Counted from the first letter of the stretch, positions 17,125 to 29,342 are shown. The stretch is DNA of 64,000 bases from Lysinibacillus fusiformis (GCF_002845985.1 NZ_PDFK01000002.1:868001-932000); one strand, 5' to 3'. The notes: generated by a model not told the origin, from the sequence alone. Numbers and translations: made by a program.

Positions 17125-17152
17125 ACCCATACTGTCAGCGTTACATATACTA
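17125..17152 (+). promoter_or_regulatory. Candidate sigma-K promoter for the glycosyltransferase gene
   Basis: CATATACTA (17144-17152) matches the sigma-K -10 pattern CATANNNTA, with AC (17125-17126) 17 nt upstream. The glycosyltransferase GTG is 28 nt downstream. Confidence 0.4.
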
Positions 17153-17180
17153 CAAAGATACTGGTAAGGAGGAATATAGC

Positions 17181-18266
17181 GTGATTTCCATTAGCTTATG
17201 TATGATTGTAAAAAATGAAGAAGATGTTATTGGTCGATGTCTTGAGTCCGTCAAAGATATAGTGGATGAAATTAATATTATTGACACCGGTTCAACCGAT
17301 AGTACAAAACAAGTGGTTGCACAATTTACAGACCGAATTTTTGATTTTAAATGGATACATCATTTTGCAGCGGCACGAAACTTTTCCTTTCAACAAGCAA
17401 CAAAGCAATACATCCTCTGGCTAGACGCAGATGATGTTTTTTTAGAGGAAGATCAAGAAAAATTGAAGTCGCTCAAAGCCTCTCTAACCTCTGATATAGA
17501 TGCCGTGTCCATGAATTATCATCTAAGCTATGATCATGAGGGAAATGTGGACGCCTTAATAAGGAGATATCGCCTTGTAAAAAGAGAAAAGCATTTTCAA
17601 TGGATCGGTGCAGTTCATGAATATTTAGAAGTAGGGGGCGTGCTGTTTGATAGTGATATAGCCGTTAGCCATTTACCATTAACACATGATCACTCACGTA
17701 ATATTACGATTTATAAGCAACTTATTGAAGCAGGAGAAACACTAACACCGCGAGATACATTTTATTTTGCTAATGAATTACTAGATCATGGTCAGTTTGA
17801 GGATGCCATTTACTATTACGAATTATTTTTAACCTCAAAGTTAGGCTGGGTAGAAGATAATATTCGCGCCTGTTTTAAATTAGCAGATTGCTATTCCAAT
17901 TTAGACGATAGAGAAAACAACTTCAGTGCTATTTTACGAAGCTTTGAATACGATGTCCCCCGCCCCGAAGCCTGCTGTCGCCTTGGCTACCACTTCATGG
18001 AACAATTCAGGAATTACGAAGCTATTTTTTGGTACGAACAAGCACTGGTAATTAAACAAAATCCAAACGCTCCTTTTCAAAATAAAAGCTTTTCAACATG
18101 GCTCCCACACTTGCAGCTATGTGTACTTTTCGACCGTTTACAGCAATACGAACTAGCAAATACCCATAATGAGCTAGCCAGCTCCTTCATTCCAAATGAT
18201 CCAAAAATTTTACACAATAAAGAATATTTCAATCGTATTTTAACAATCGATCAAAATGACTCTTAG
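17181..18266 (+). CDS. Family 2 glycosyltransferase with TPR-like C-terminus
   Basis: A 361-residue GT-A fold glycosyltransferase. MIVKNEEDVIGRCLESV (8-24), IIDTGSTDST (33-42) and the metal-binding LDADD (81-85) are the classical GT2 donor-site motifs. From about residue 190 the protein is alpha-helical with TPR-like repeats (YYYELFLTSKLGW, ACFKLADCYSNL, FWYEQAL), as in SunS-type peptide/protein glycosyltransferases. GTG start with GGAGG 8 nt before. The next gene encodes a GXT collagen-like protein whose Thr residues are the obvious acceptors. Confidence 0.88.
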   Translation: MISISLCMIVKNEEDVIGRCLESVKDIVDEINIIDTGSTDSTKQVVAQFTDRIFDFKWIHHFAAARNFSFQQATKQYILWLDADDVFLEEDQEKLKSLKASLTSDIDAVSMNYHLSYDHEGNVDALIRRYRLVKREKHFQWIGAVHEYLEVGGVLFDSDIAVSHLPLTHDHSRNITIYKQLIEAGETLTPRDTFYFANELLDHGQFEDAIYYYELFLTSKLGWVEDNIRACFKLADCYSNLDDRENNFSAILRSFEYDVPRPEACCRLGYHFMEQFRNYEAIFWYEQALVIKQNPNAPFQNKSFSTWLPHLQLCVLFDRLQQYELANTHNELASSFIPNDPKILHNKEYFNRILTIDQNDS

Positions 18267-18356
18267 AAAATATCAATAACTAAATAAAAAGGATTTAGCC
18301 CCTATCGATATAGAAAACCTTCTACTATTTTAAGCGTAGTTGCAACGAATCTATAA

Positions 18357-21014
<2,658 letters not shown>

Positions 21015-21047
21015 ATTTAGATGGTCATCACTATTTGAAGCAAGTGG

Positions 21048-21081
21048 AAAAAGCAAACTACGAAATCGTGGTTTGCTTTTT
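21048..21081 (+). terminator. Terminator of the collagen-like gene
   Basis: AAAAAGCAAAC (21048-21058) pairs with GTTTGCTTTTT (21071-21081), followed by CTTTTT, 34 nt after the stop. Confidence 0.85.
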
Positions 21082-21095
21082 CTTTTTCAAAAAAC

Positions 21096-21139
21096 AAAAA
21101 ATAGCACAAACATTTGTTATGCATGTTTGTACTATTTTT
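21096..21139 (-). terminator. Terminator of hemY
   Basis: Arms 21096-21112 and 21123-21139 (17 bp, one mismatch) with A/T tails on both sides, immediately past the hemY stop. Confidence 0.8.
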
Positions 21140-21145
21140 CATCTA

Positions 21146-22570
21146 TTATTTAAACATTTCCATTAATACTTCATCTGCAACATGTTTACCTTGCTGCACA
21201 CATTCTGGAATTGATATTCCCTCAAATGAGCTTCCTGCAAGCTTGACATTTGGAAAATGTTCTTGTAATTCCTGCTTTATACGTTGAACTTTCGCCTCAT
21301 GTCCAACTGTATATTGAGGCATCGCATTTTTCCAACGTGTAACCACTGTCGTTAGAGGGTCCCCATCTATGCCAATCGTTTTCTTTAAATCCTGTAGCAC
21401 CGTTTTTTCGATTTCAGTATCAGATAGTGCCACAATCGCTTCATCTCCCACTCGCCCAATATAACTACGTAATAGTACATAATCGTCTGGTGTGGTAGCT
21501 AGCCATTTTCTGTTCATCCATGTACAAGAAGTGATTGAAAAATCACTATTTCGAGAGACATAAAATGAAAGGGCATCTAGATCACCAAGTTGATCCTTTT
21601 TAAAGGCCATTGTAACGGTTGCAATCGTTGCAGCCTTCATTGTTCCCAATTCATGTAACAGATTATGCTTACTAAACATTTTTTCTGCCATATTAAAGGG
21701 AGTAGCAATAATAACAGCATCTGCTTTTATATGTGAGAAATTATTGAGCATTACTTGAACTGATCCATCTTTGCCATGCTCTATTTCTTCTACTTTGACA
21801 CCCTTCATGACTGTCCCTGGAAGTAGTGATTCTTCTATACTTTCAATGAGTGTTTCAAGACCATTACTAAAGGTTTGAAAAATCCCTTTGTTTTCATCAA
21901 TATGATGATTGCTTAAGAAATTTGTTCCTGACTTTTTCATGCCAATCAACAAACTCCGATATTTTTGCTCTAAACTATAAAGCTGCGGGAAAGTCGAGCT
22001 CATACTTAATTGCTCAATATCCCCTGCAAATGTTCCTGCTAGTAATGGTTCTACTAGATTTTCTACTATTTCAGAACCAAATCTTCTTCTAAAAAATGCG
22101 CCTAACGGCTGATCGTCATCTTGTGCAGAACGAGGGATGAAAAAATCCCCAGCCGCACGAACTTTACCGCTAAGTGAAAACAGACCTGATGCTATAAAGG
22201 ATGAGATATGTGGTGTCTCTCCTGACAAGAGATGACTAGGTATTGGATATAACTGACTACCAACAGCAACATAAGTAGGCCCTGCATTGCTTGTCAATAA
22301 TTTCTGTTCAATCCCGAGATCCTTTGCTAAATCATTAACATAATTTTCACGATCAAAAAAAGATTCTGGCCCACGCTCAATAATAAAACCATCTTTTCTT
22401 AAGGTCTGAATTTTTCCGCCAAGACGTAATGACGACTCGACAAGTACGATATCTAATGGCAATCCTTTTGCGCCTGCTTCTTTTTGCATATAGAATGCGG
22501 CTGTAAGGCCTGTAATGCCACCGCCTACGACAACTACCTTTCGTCTTTTCTGAGTCACCAACATCATCAC
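21146..22570 (-). CDS. hemY: Coproporphyrinogen III oxidase (FAD-dependent, HemY/CgoX)
   Basis: A 474-residue flavoprotein that oxidises coproporphyrinogen III to coproporphyrin III in the Gram-positive haem pathway. The N-terminal FAD motif VVVVGGGITGLTAAF (about 12-26) and LGGKIQT are intact, as is the C-terminal GSSFEGISIPECVQQGKHVAD FAD segment. The start is ambiguous between GTG 22570 and nearby ATG codons; the ribosome site is weak. It is the last gene of hemE-hemH-hemY, 11 nt after hemH. Confidence 0.93.
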   Translation of the reverse strand: MMMLVTQKRRKVVVVGGGITGLTAAFYMQKEAGAKGLPLDIVLVESSLRLGGKIQTLRKDGFIIERGPESFFDRENYVNDLAKDLGIEQKLLTSNAGPTYVAVGSQLYPIPSHLLSGETPHISSFIASGLFSLSGKVRAAGDFFIPRSAQDDDQPLGAFFRRRFGSEIVENLVEPLLAGTFAGDIEQLSMSSTFPQLYSLEQKYRSLLIGMKKSGTNFLSNHHIDENKGIFQTFSNGLETLIESIEESLLPGTVMKGVKVEEIEHGKDGSVQVMLNNFSHIKADAVIIATPFNMAEKMFSKHNLLHELGTMKAATIATVTMAFKKDQLGDLDALSFYVSRNSDFSITSCTWMNRKWLATTPDDYVLLRSYIGRVGDEAIVALSDTEIEKTVLQDLKKTIGIDGDPLTTVVTRWKNAMPQYTVGHEAKVQRIKQELQEHFPNVKLAGSSFEGISIPECVQQGKHVADEVLMEMFK

Positions 22571-22581
22571 TTTCTTTTCGC

Positions 22582-23502
22582 TTAGCTTAATTTTTTATGA
22601 ATCGCATCTACCATCGCATCAATAAATAATGGGTGTGTATTTGGCATCGCTGGGCGATAGTATTTTGCGCCAAGTTCATCACAAACAACTTTACATTCAA
22701 AATCGTTGTCATATAACACTTCTAAATGTTCTGTTACAAAACCTACTGGTGTATAAACAAATGAACGGAAGCCTTTTTCTTCAAATAGCTCACGTGTTAA
22801 ATCTTGAACATCTGGGCCAATCCAAGGCTCTGGTGTTTGGCCTGCTGATTGCCAGCCAACCTCTACATTTTTTAGACCTGTCGCAGCTTGAATAAGACGT
22901 GCTGTTTCAATTAATTGATCTTCATACGGATCGCCCAAGTTTTTAATTTTTTCAGGCAATGAATGTGCTGACACAATTAAACAAGCTGTTTCACGTTCTT
23001 CTTGTGGCATTGCATTAAATGTATCATTTACTTGTTGTTCCCAATACTCAATGAATTTCGGCTCATCATACCAAGATTCTACAGAAGTAATCGTTAAGCG
23101 ACCTCCTGCTGCCTCTTCAGCACGACCGTTATAAGACTTAATAGAGAACGTAGAGAAATGAGGGGCTAGAACAATAGAAACCGCTTCTTTTATGCCCTCT
23201 GCCACCATTTGCTCTACTGCATCTTCAATAAATGGATGAATATGTTTTAAGCCAATAAACAATTTATATTCTACAGCATCCTGCACCTCATTTAAACGTG
23301 CACATAGGGCTTCAGCTTGTGCTTGTGTCGCCGCAGCTAATGGAGATAAACCACCGATAGCTTCATAGCGGCTACGTAAATCCTCTAAGTGCTCTGCCGA
23401 AGGTTTACGTCCATGACGAATATGCGTATAGTAAGGTTCGATATCTTCTTCTTTATAAGGTGTTCCGTATGCCATTACCAATAAGCCTTTAACTTCTTTC
23501 AT
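22582..23502 (-). CDS. hemH: Coproporphyrin III ferrochelatase
   Basis: A 306-residue ferrochelatase (HemH/CpfC) inserting Fe2+ into coproporphyrin [12 protein letters not shown] near the N-terminus, the metal-site His region SAHSLPEKI (about 181-189) and [17 protein letters not shown] and the Glu in FVTEHLE are conserved. ATG 23502 is preferred to the in-frame GTG 23514, because that GTG is part of the ribosome binding sequence AGAGGTG. Confidence 0.94.
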   Translation of the reverse strand: MKEVKGLLVMAYGTPYKEEDIEPYYTHIRHGRKPSAEHLEDLRSRYEAIGGLSPLAAATQAQAEALCARLNEVQDAVEYKLFIGLKHIHPFIEDAVEQMVAEGIKEAVSIVLAPHFSTFSIKSYNGRAEEAAGGRLTITSVESWYDEPKFIEYWEQQVNDTFNAMPQEERETACLIVSAHSLPEKIKNLGDPYEDQLIETARLIQAATGLKNVEVGWQSAGQTPEPWIGPDVQDLTRELFEEKGFRSFVYTPVGFVTEHLEVLYDNDFECKVVCDELGAKYYRPAMPNTHPLFIDAMVDAIHKKLS

Positions 23503-23558
23503 TACCCTTTTCACCTCTAAAATTGTTTTATGTTTTCATACATTATGTGACAAAAAGA

Positions 23559-23590
23559 AGCTGCCCAATCTTTAATATTGGACAGCTCCC
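23559..23590 (-). terminator. Terminator between hemE and hemH
   Basis: On the minus strand AGCTGTCCAAT...ATTGGGCAGCT forms a hairpin followed by TTCTTTTT. A second inverted repeat (TCCCTTTCTA with its complement, about 23587-23630) lies just upstream. Both are inside the hemEHY cluster. Confidence 0.65.
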
Positions 23591-23657
23591 TTTCTATATG
23601 GAAAATAAAATTTCCTATGTAGAAAGGGACATATTTTTCACATTTGATTCACTTCTA

Positions 23658-24707
23658 TTAAGAACGAGCTTGAATTTGTTGTGCACTGTATTCATGAATA
23701 AGTGTAGTGAGACGTTTTAAGATATCTGGGTTGACCTCTGGGAAAACACCATGTCCTAGGTTAAAGATATGACCTGGCATTTCTAAACCTTGTTCAATAA
23801 TATCTTTTGTTCGTTTCTCAATGACTGACCAATCTGCTAATAAAAGGGATGGATCTAAGTTACCCTGTACCGGTTTTGTAATACCATTCGCACGCGCTTC
23901 TTTTATTGGCAAACGCCAGTCTAAGCCTACAACATCAATCGGTAAATCATTCCATTCCTTTGCTAAATGGCTCGCACCGACACCGAATTGAATGAGTGGC
24001 ACATTTTCTTTTTGCAGCTCTGCAAAAATACGAGTCATAATTGGTTTAATAAATACACGATAATCCTCAACATTTAAGGCTCCTACCCACGAATCAAATA
24101 CTTGGATTGCCTTTGCACCAGCTTTAATTTGAGCAGTTACATCTGCAATAATCATGTCAGCTAGTTTATCCATTAATGCAAACCAAGCTTGTGGCTCTGA
24201 TACCATAAATGATTTTGTTTTATTATAGTTTCTTGAAGGGCCGCCTTCAATCATGTAGCTTGCAAGTGTAAATGGTGCTCCAGCAAAACCGATTAAAGGA
24301 ACATTCAATTGCTCTTCTGCCAATATCTTGATTGTTTCTAATACAAACGGTGTATGCTCATTAGCATTGAATTCACCTAATTTTTCTACATCTGCTACTG
24401 ATTGGATAGGGTTTGAAATAACAGGACCAACGCCTGCTTTGATCTTTACATCTACCCCAATCCCCGGAAGAGGTGTCACAATATCTTTGTATAGAATGGC
24501 TGCATCGACATTATAATTTTCTACAGGTAGACGAGTGACATATGCACATAGCTCAGGTTGATGTGTAATTTCCTCTAAGGAATATTTTTCTTTAATGGCA
24601 CGGTATTCTGGCTGAGAACGTCCTGCCTGACGCATATACCATACTGGCGTGTGTGCTGTCCTTTCTCCACGTGCAGCACGCAGGAGTGTATCATTAAAAG
24701 TTGTCAT
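23658..24707 (-). CDS. hemE: Uroporphyrinogen decarboxylase
   Basis: A 349-residue enzyme that decarboxylates the four acetates of uroporphyrinogen III to give coproporphyrinogen III. The N-terminal signature [16 protein letters not shown] (about 21-36) and the [16 protein letters not shown] signature (about 138-153) are exact. First gene of the haem cluster, divergent from hmoB. The length is typical of the family. Confidence 0.96.
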   Translation of the reverse strand: MTTFNDTLLRAARGERTAHTPVWYMRQAGRSQPEYRAIKEKYSLEEITHQPELCAYVTRLPVENYNVDAAILYKDIVTPLPGIGVDVKIKAGVGPVISNPIQSVADVEKLGEFNANEHTPFVLETIKILAEEQLNVPLIGFAGAPFTLASYMIEGGPSRNYNKTKSFMVSEPQAWFALMDKLADMIIADVTAQIKAGAKAIQVFDSWVGALNVEDYRVFIKPIMTRIFAELQKENVPLIQFGVGASHLAKEWNDLPIDVVGLDWRLPIKEARANGITKPVQGNLDPSLLLADWSVIEKRTKDIIEQGLEMPGHIFNLGHGVFPEVNPDILKRLTTLIHEYSAQQIQARS

Positions 24708-24951
24708 GAATAGTTCCTTCCCCTCGATAAATTCATACTATAAAATTGTCTTAAAAAATGTTTTGTTTATTCCTTTATTATTGATATCCGTTTCCAATAG
24801 TAAACGCTTCCTCCGTAATTGTATAGTTTTCCTAGTGAAATGTCATAAAATTGTTCTTTCTCGGCAGATTCTTTTTGAACAGAGCGTTAGACTTACGCTG
24901 AAAAGGGTATAATCACGCTATAATTAGTAAGATCGTAAGGAGGATAAATTG

Positions 24952-25467
24952 ATGTATATTTATTTAACTTCTGGCACTGGTGATTTTTTAGAACAGGTAA
25001 AAAATAAGTATCCAAATGAGCATATGATTTTAATTCATGGGGATGGAAACTCTGTACTGATTCATGAGACAGAAGGAAAGACAGTTTTTGCGACACCACG
25101 TAAATTTGAGGTACTGGATTCAGTAAATGAATTAGAGGAACGAGGCTTCTTTGTATTTAATAATATTCCTGTGACAGATGAAGGACGACCTGTTTTCGAA
25201 CACCGCTTTTTAGAGCGTTCACGCGCCATTGAAAATGAGCCTGGCTTTGTGGCGTTCCGTTTATTACGTCCGATCAAGAGTGATACTTACATTGTCATGA
25301 CGCAGTGGAATGGACCACATTCATTTGAAGCATGGAAGAGCTCTAGAGCCTTTGAATCTGCACATGCTAAAAGAGATGATTCATCAGGTGTAAGTCAGCA
25401 AAATATCTTTTCAGCAGCTTCTTATGTAACAACTTATAGTGCTATGCCAAATGAGGATACAGAATAG
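24952..25467 (+). CDS. hmoB: Haem-degrading monooxygenase HmoB (ABM domain)
   Basis: A 171-residue protein with a C-terminal antibiotic-biosynthesis-monooxygenase fold (about 65-160: ENEPGFVAFRLLRPIKSDTYIVMTQWNGPHSFEAWKSS), matching B. subtilis HmoB (YhgC) next to hemE. It cleaves haem and releases iron. The ATG at 24952 is preceded by AAGGAGG at 8 nt. TATAAT hexamers at 24908 and 24919 are candidate -10 elements. Divergent arrangement with hemE links synthesis and breakdown of haem. Confidence 0.88.
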   Translation: MYIYLTSGTGDFLEQVKNKYPNEHMILIHGDGNSVLIHETEGKTVFATPRKFEVLDSVNELEERGFFVFNNIPVTDEGRPVFEHRFLERSRAIENEPGFVAFRLLRPIKSDTYIVMTQWNGPHSFEAWKSSRAFESAHAKRDDSSGVSQQNIFSAASYVTTYSAMPNEDTE

Positions 25468-25477
25468 TAGATAAAAT

Positions 25478-25520
25478 AAAAGCTCATTTTCCGAATACTA
25501 GCATTGGAAAATGAGCTTTT
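25478..25520 (+). terminator. Bidirectional terminator between hmoB and ecsB
   Basis: A perfect 15-bp hairpin (25478-25492 with 25506-25520, arm AAAAGCTCATTTTCC) lies between convergent genes. Confidence 0.9.
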
Positions 25521-25542
25521 CAATTTATCAGCTACAATCTAT

Positions 25543-26724
25543 TTATTTGGAAATTTTTGCTGTTAATTCGCTAATTACAATAACAATGACAATGGCTAAA
25601 TAAAACATTGGCTGTGTGATAGCACATAAACCAACAATAATAGCTTGTGTAACCATTGCTAAACGGACAGTTTGCTTTACAGCTAATTGGCGGGCATGTT
25701 CTGGTAAAGGATAGAGCATGTCCATTCGAAATTCACCACTTGATAGTAAGGCTTGTTTTAACTGAATTGTGGTCGCAAAGCTGAGTGCACCAGCAACAAT
25801 CCATGTCACTACAGGAATATCAACAAAAACTGCGATGACTCCCGAAATGGCCGTAAGACGAAGCCATAAATAGAAATGGTCATCTGTACGGACAAAGGTA
25901 CGAAACACCAAATATTTTTGAGCATTCTCTTTACCATATGGCACAAATCTATACAGCCAGTCCATCCAGCGTCGACGTCGGATACTTCCGTGTAGATGAG
26001 GTACATCTGTAAAATAATTAGCAAAACGGTAAAAGCTCATCATACGATTCTGTTCAATTTTGACAAAATGTTCATAAGGCACAGGTTCGCCAACTGATTT
26101 TTTCCTAAAGATAATGATATAAACCACACTAATAACTGTCGCTATTACCGCTAGTATTAGCTGAGCATGAAGCCCCATGTATAAAACAGCCCCGAATATG
26201 ACAGCTCGAATAAGCCTGTCCACCCAAACCATTTGACCTCGCTCACTGTATCGGTAGCTGAATTCTCCTTGCACACTTATATATTTCAATACAATGATAA
26301 GTAAAAAGATCGTCCATATTTCAGTTGTTGTTAATGCCGTTACGGCTTTCAATAATGGAATACATACAATATAAACAATCGCTACAATCCATACTTGGGA
26401 CCAGAACGTCCAAGCCAATGCTTTGCTAAAATATTGAGACATTTTCGATTCTAAAGGTAATAAGTATACTTGATCTGGTTCTCTCAACAGCGTAGTAGGA
26501 CGGCTAAAGGCCAATAAAATCCCTATCATAACAGCTATGACGATTTCTGCTGGAAAGTCTGTTTGGACAACTTTCAACCATTCGCTATATTGGTAGCCCC
26601 CTGCTCCAATAAGAAATACAAGTACAATTGCAATATGCCCTGTAAAAATAAATTGCATATACTTTTGTACTTCTCCTATATAATGCATGAAGCGAGAGGA
26701 CCATACATCACGCAAATTCTTCAT
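25543..26724 (-). CDS. ecsB: ABC transporter membrane protein EcsB
   Basis: A 393-residue integral membrane protein with paired hydrophobic segments across its length (about 25-45, 55-75, 105-155, 170-195, 290-330, 355-390), matching EcsB. EcsAB affects protein secretion, regulated proteolysis and competence in B. subtilis; its substrate is not settled. The start overlaps ecsA by 17 nt. The ecsC gene that usually follows in Bacillus is absent. Confidence 0.9.
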   Translation of the reverse strand: MKNLRDVWSSRFMHYIGEVQKYMQFIFTGHIAIVLVFLIGAGGYQYSEWLKVVQTDFPAEIVIAVMIGILLAFSRPTTLLREPDQVYLLPLESKMSQYFSKALAWTFWSQVWIVAIVYIVCIPLLKAVTALTTTEIWTIFLLIIVLKYISVQGEFSYRYSERGQMVWVDRLIRAVIFGAVLYMGLHAQLILAVIATVISVVYIIIFRKKSVGEPVPYEHFVKIEQNRMMSFYRFANYFTDVPHLHGSIRRRRWMDWLYRFVPYGKENAQKYLVFRTFVRTDDHFYLWLRLTAISGVIAVFVDIPVVTWIVAGALSFATTIQLKQALLSSGEFRMDMLYPLPEHARQLAVKQTVRLAMVTQAIIVGLCAITQPMFYLAIVIVIVISELTAKISK

Positions 26725-27457
26725 GGTCCCGCTCCTTTGTCATGGCAATATAAAGATCATCTAATGTCGCATTCGGCATAGCAAATGATTGACGCAATTC
26801 CGCCATCGTCCCCTGTGCTCGCACTCTTCCTTCGTGCAATAAAATAATTCGATCGCAATGCTTTTCAGCCGTCGATAGAATATGCGTAGACATTAATATA
26901 GACGCACCTTCTTTTTTCTTTTCATCCATCTGATCTAGTAATGATTGAATACCTAGTGGATCTAACCCCACAAAAGGCTCATCAATAATATATAGACTTG
27001 GATTCACTAAAAAAGCACACATAATCATGACTTTTTGACGCATCCCCTTTGAAAAGTGTGAAGGGAACCAATTTAATCTTTTCTCCATGCGAAACTCTTT
27101 TAATAGCACCTCAGAACGAGCATCGAGGGTTGCCCTATTAATCCCATAAGCCATCGCTGTCAATTCTAGATGCTCTCTTAATGTTAATTCATCGTATAAT
27201 ACAGGAGTTTCAGGAATATAGGAAAATGCTGTCCGATATTTGTCCGTATCTTCCTTCAATGTCACACCATTTAAACGAATGTCCCCTTCCTTTGGCAACA
27301 TCGTTCCGATAATATGTTTAATCGTTGTACTTTTACCAGCTCCATTTAAGCCGATTAAGCCAACTAATTCTCCTTTTCCAATTGTAAAAGATAAATCTTT
27401 AATCACAGGCTTTCTTGTATAACCACCTGTCACATGCTGTACCTCTAATACTGACAT
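26708..27457 (-). CDS. ecsA: ABC transporter ATP-binding protein EcsA
   Basis: A 249-residue ATPase with Walker A GLNGAGKST (about 37-45), signature HFSKGMRQK, Walker B LYIIDEPFVGLD and H-loop MSTHI. GAGGAGTGAGG precedes the ATG. It is paired with ecsB downstream and divergent from hit, as in B. subtilis. Confidence 0.94.
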   Translation of the reverse strand: MSVLEVQHVTGGYTRKPVIKDLSFTIGKGELVGLIGLNGAGKSTTIKHIIGTMLPKEGDIRLNGVTLKEDTDKYRTAFSYIPETPVLYDELTLREHLELTAMAYGINRATLDARSEVLLKEFRMEKRLNWFPSHFSKGMRQKVMIMCAFLVNPSLYIIDEPFVGLDPLGIQSLLDQMDEKKKEGASILMSTHILSTAEKHCDRIILLHEGRVRAQGTMAELRQSFAMPNATLDDLYIAMTKERDHEEFA

Positions 27458-27561
27458 ATCCTCACTCCTCTTCTTGTTTTATATTTTATCAAAAATTAGC
27501 AAATGATACAGGTTTGAGTATGATAGAATGTACTTACATATACGTTAAGGGGGAAATTCTC

Positions 27562-27975
27562 ATGAGCGATTGCCTATTTTGCAAAATTATTGACGGATCT
27601 ATTCCAAGTACCAAAGTTTACGAGGACGATCATGTCTATGCATTTACAGACATCTCACCTGTTGCAAAAGGTCATACATTATTAATTCCAAAGCATCACT
27701 GTCAAGATCTATTTGAAATGCCAGAGGATGTAGCACGTAATCTATATGCAGTTGCACCAAAAATCGCTAATGCTATTAAAGCAGCATTTCAGCCAATAGG
27801 TATGAATACGATTAATAACAATGGTGCTGCCGCTGGACAAACTGTTTTCCACTACCACTTACATTTTATTCCGCGTTACGATGAAAAAGAAGGACTAGGC
27901 TTAATTTGGCAGACTCAAAAATATTCACCAGAGCAGTTAGCCGAAGTTGCAGAAAGTATTAAAGCCAATCTATAA
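27562..27975 (+). CDS. hit: HIT family nucleotide-binding protein
   Basis: A 137-residue histidine-triad protein. The HYHLHFIPR motif is the catalytic triad, and CLFCKII near the N-terminus supplies zinc-type Cys residues. Family members hydrolyse nucleoside phosphoramidates or related nucleotides. ATG 27562 with GGGGG about 8 nt upstream is used; the longer in-frame reading to 27415 runs back into ecsA on the other strand. Position beside ecsA matches B. subtilis hit. Confidence 0.93.
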   Translation: MSDCLFCKIIDGSIPSTKVYEDDHVYAFTDISPVAKGHTLLIPKHHCQDLFEMPEDVARNLYAVAPKIANAIKAAFQPIGMNTINNNGAAAGQTVFHYHLHFIPRYDEKEGLGLIWQTQKYSPEQLAEVAESIKANL

Positions 27976-28073
27976 GTCATTTGTAATATATTAACATTAA
28001 AATGTTCAGAAAACTGTATTGCAAATTGAAAAATTTTGGCGTACAATCACAAATAAGTTTCGCTAACGATCAA

Positions 28074-28123
28074 GAGGATACGTTAGGAGACAAATAGATT
28101 AGCTTAGTCGAGGAGAGATACAG
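28074..28123 (+). promoter_or_regulatory. TRAP-like NAG-repeat site over the trpP ribosome binding site
   Basis: TAG, TAG, TAG, GAG, GAG begin at 28095, 28100, 28105, 28110 and 28115, an exact 5-nt period (triplet plus 2-nt spacer). Further GAG/TAG/GAG triplets lie at 28074, 28084 and 28087, and CAG at 28121. The array covers the Shine-Dalgarno of trpP. This is the arrangement by which tryptophan-bound TRAP blocks translation of trpP in Bacillus. Confidence 0.65.
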
Positions 28124-28660
28124 ATGAATACAAAAAATTTAGTATTAATGGCATTATTAGTAGGTGTTGGTGCAGCCCTTTATGTGGTGACACCAGGTAT
28201 GGTGAATGGCATGAAACCTGATTTCATGTTAACAATGATGTTTATTGGCATTTTATTGTTCCCCACTGTGAAAGAAACGTTCTTACTTTCGCTTTCAACA
28301 GGCGTACTTTCAGGTTTATTTACAACATTCCCAGCAGGTCTTGTCCCAAATATTATTGATAAAGCAGTAACAGGCTTTGTCTTTTTAGCCGCTTTATTGA
28401 TTCTCAAAAAACTAGCAAATCATTTCGCTGTATCAGCTATCTTAGTTGGATTAGGAACTATTCTTTCAGGAACTGTCTTTTTAGCCGTAGCACTTTTTGT
28501 GTTCAATGCAAATGTTGGTGCAACGTTTGCGATGTTATTTATTGGCGTTGTCCTGCCAGCTGTCGCATTTAATGTCGTTGCTTTTGCCGTCATTTATCCC
28601 ATTGTCACAAAATTAGTGAAGCGTTCTAAATTCAATACAGCCATTTCTCAAATATCATAA
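28124..28660 (+). CDS. trpP: Tryptophan transporter TrpP
   Basis: A 178-residue membrane protein with about five helices. The GMKPDFMLTMMFIGILLFPTVK and FPAGLVPNIIDKAVTGFVF segments are typical of TrpP (YhaG), the B. subtilis tryptophan-uptake protein. It lies between hit and yhaH as in B. subtilis. Expression is probably controlled at translation through the NAG array that covers its ribosome binding site. Confidence 0.9.
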   Translation: MNTKNLVLMALLVGVGAALYVVTPGMVNGMKPDFMLTMMFIGILLFPTVKETFLLSLSTGVLSGLFTTFPAGLVPNIIDKAVTGFVFLAALLILKKLANHFAVSAILVGLGTILSGTVFLAVALFVFNANVGATFAMLFIGVVLPAVAFNVVAFAVIYPIVTKLVKRSKFNTAISQIS

Positions 28661-28679
28661 ACACTTACTTAAAATAATT

Positions 28680-28725
28680 AAAAGAAACTAAACGGTGGTG
28701 GTAAATCACTCGTCTAGTTTCTTTT
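28680..28725 (+). terminator. Terminator of trpP
   Basis: AAAAGAAACTAAACG (28680-28694) pairs with CGTCTAGTTTCTTTT (28711-28725), followed by a T-rich run. Confidence 0.85.
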
Positions 28726-28792
28726 TTCTTTTTGTATTTGTACAATTCATGGTTTAATAGTAGATAAACATGACTAGAAATGAGGTATCAAT

Positions 28793-29188
28793 ATGAAAGC
28801 AAAACCATTTTTACTTGGACTAACAACAGGCATTATCGGTGGAACAGTCGCTGTACTTTTTTCAACGCCACAATCAGGACAACAGCTACGTGCTTCTGTC
28901 AAACAAAATGTCGATCAGACAAAAGGAATGCTCCTTGATGTCAAACAACAAGTAGGGACTGTTAAACAATCTGTCAACACTTTAACAATTGAAGTAAAAA
29001 ATAATATCCCACAAATAATAAATGATTTAAAACAAACAATTACAACTTTCACTAAAGAAATCGAACCAACTAAAAATAATTTGCAACAAGAATTAGATGC
29101 ATTACAGAATTCGATTAGCGAAATCGAGAAAAACATTGCACAAATTACAGAAAATAAGAAAAAACCACAAGAAAAAGTTAGCGACTAA
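28793..29188 (+). CDS. yhaH: YtxH-domain protein YhaH
   Basis: A 131-residue protein. One N-terminal membrane segment (about 6-24, FLLGLTTGIIGGTVAVLFS) with the TPQSG turn marks the YtxH domain; the rest is a polar, predicted coiled coil (about 40-125). Its position between trpP and hpr matches B. subtilis yhaH. Function unknown; YtxH proteins are stress-associated envelope proteins. Confidence 0.85.
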   Translation: MKAKPFLLGLTTGIIGGTVAVLFSTPQSGQQLRASVKQNVDQTKGMLLDVKQQVGTVKQSVNTLTIEVKNNIPQIINDLKQTITTFTKEIEPTKNNLQQELDALQNSISEIEKNIAQITENKKKPQEKVSD

Positions 29189-29342
29189 AGTCCTTTTCGA
29201 ATGGTAAAAAATCTATTTTTTTATCAAAAATCATTACTATAATATTATTTTTTAACCACTTTTCAATTTTTTAATTTTTCTAACTTTAAACTTTTTTTCT
29301 TTACTGCTATAATATTTTTAAAAATGTGAAAGAAAGCAGTAG

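Noticed and set aside
24785-24812. cre site upstream of hemE
   Set aside because: The candidate has at least three mismatches to the CcpA consensus.
27415-27561. N-terminal extension of Hit
   Set aside because: It would overlap ecsA on the other strand, and the ribosome site GGGGG is directly before the ATG at 27562.
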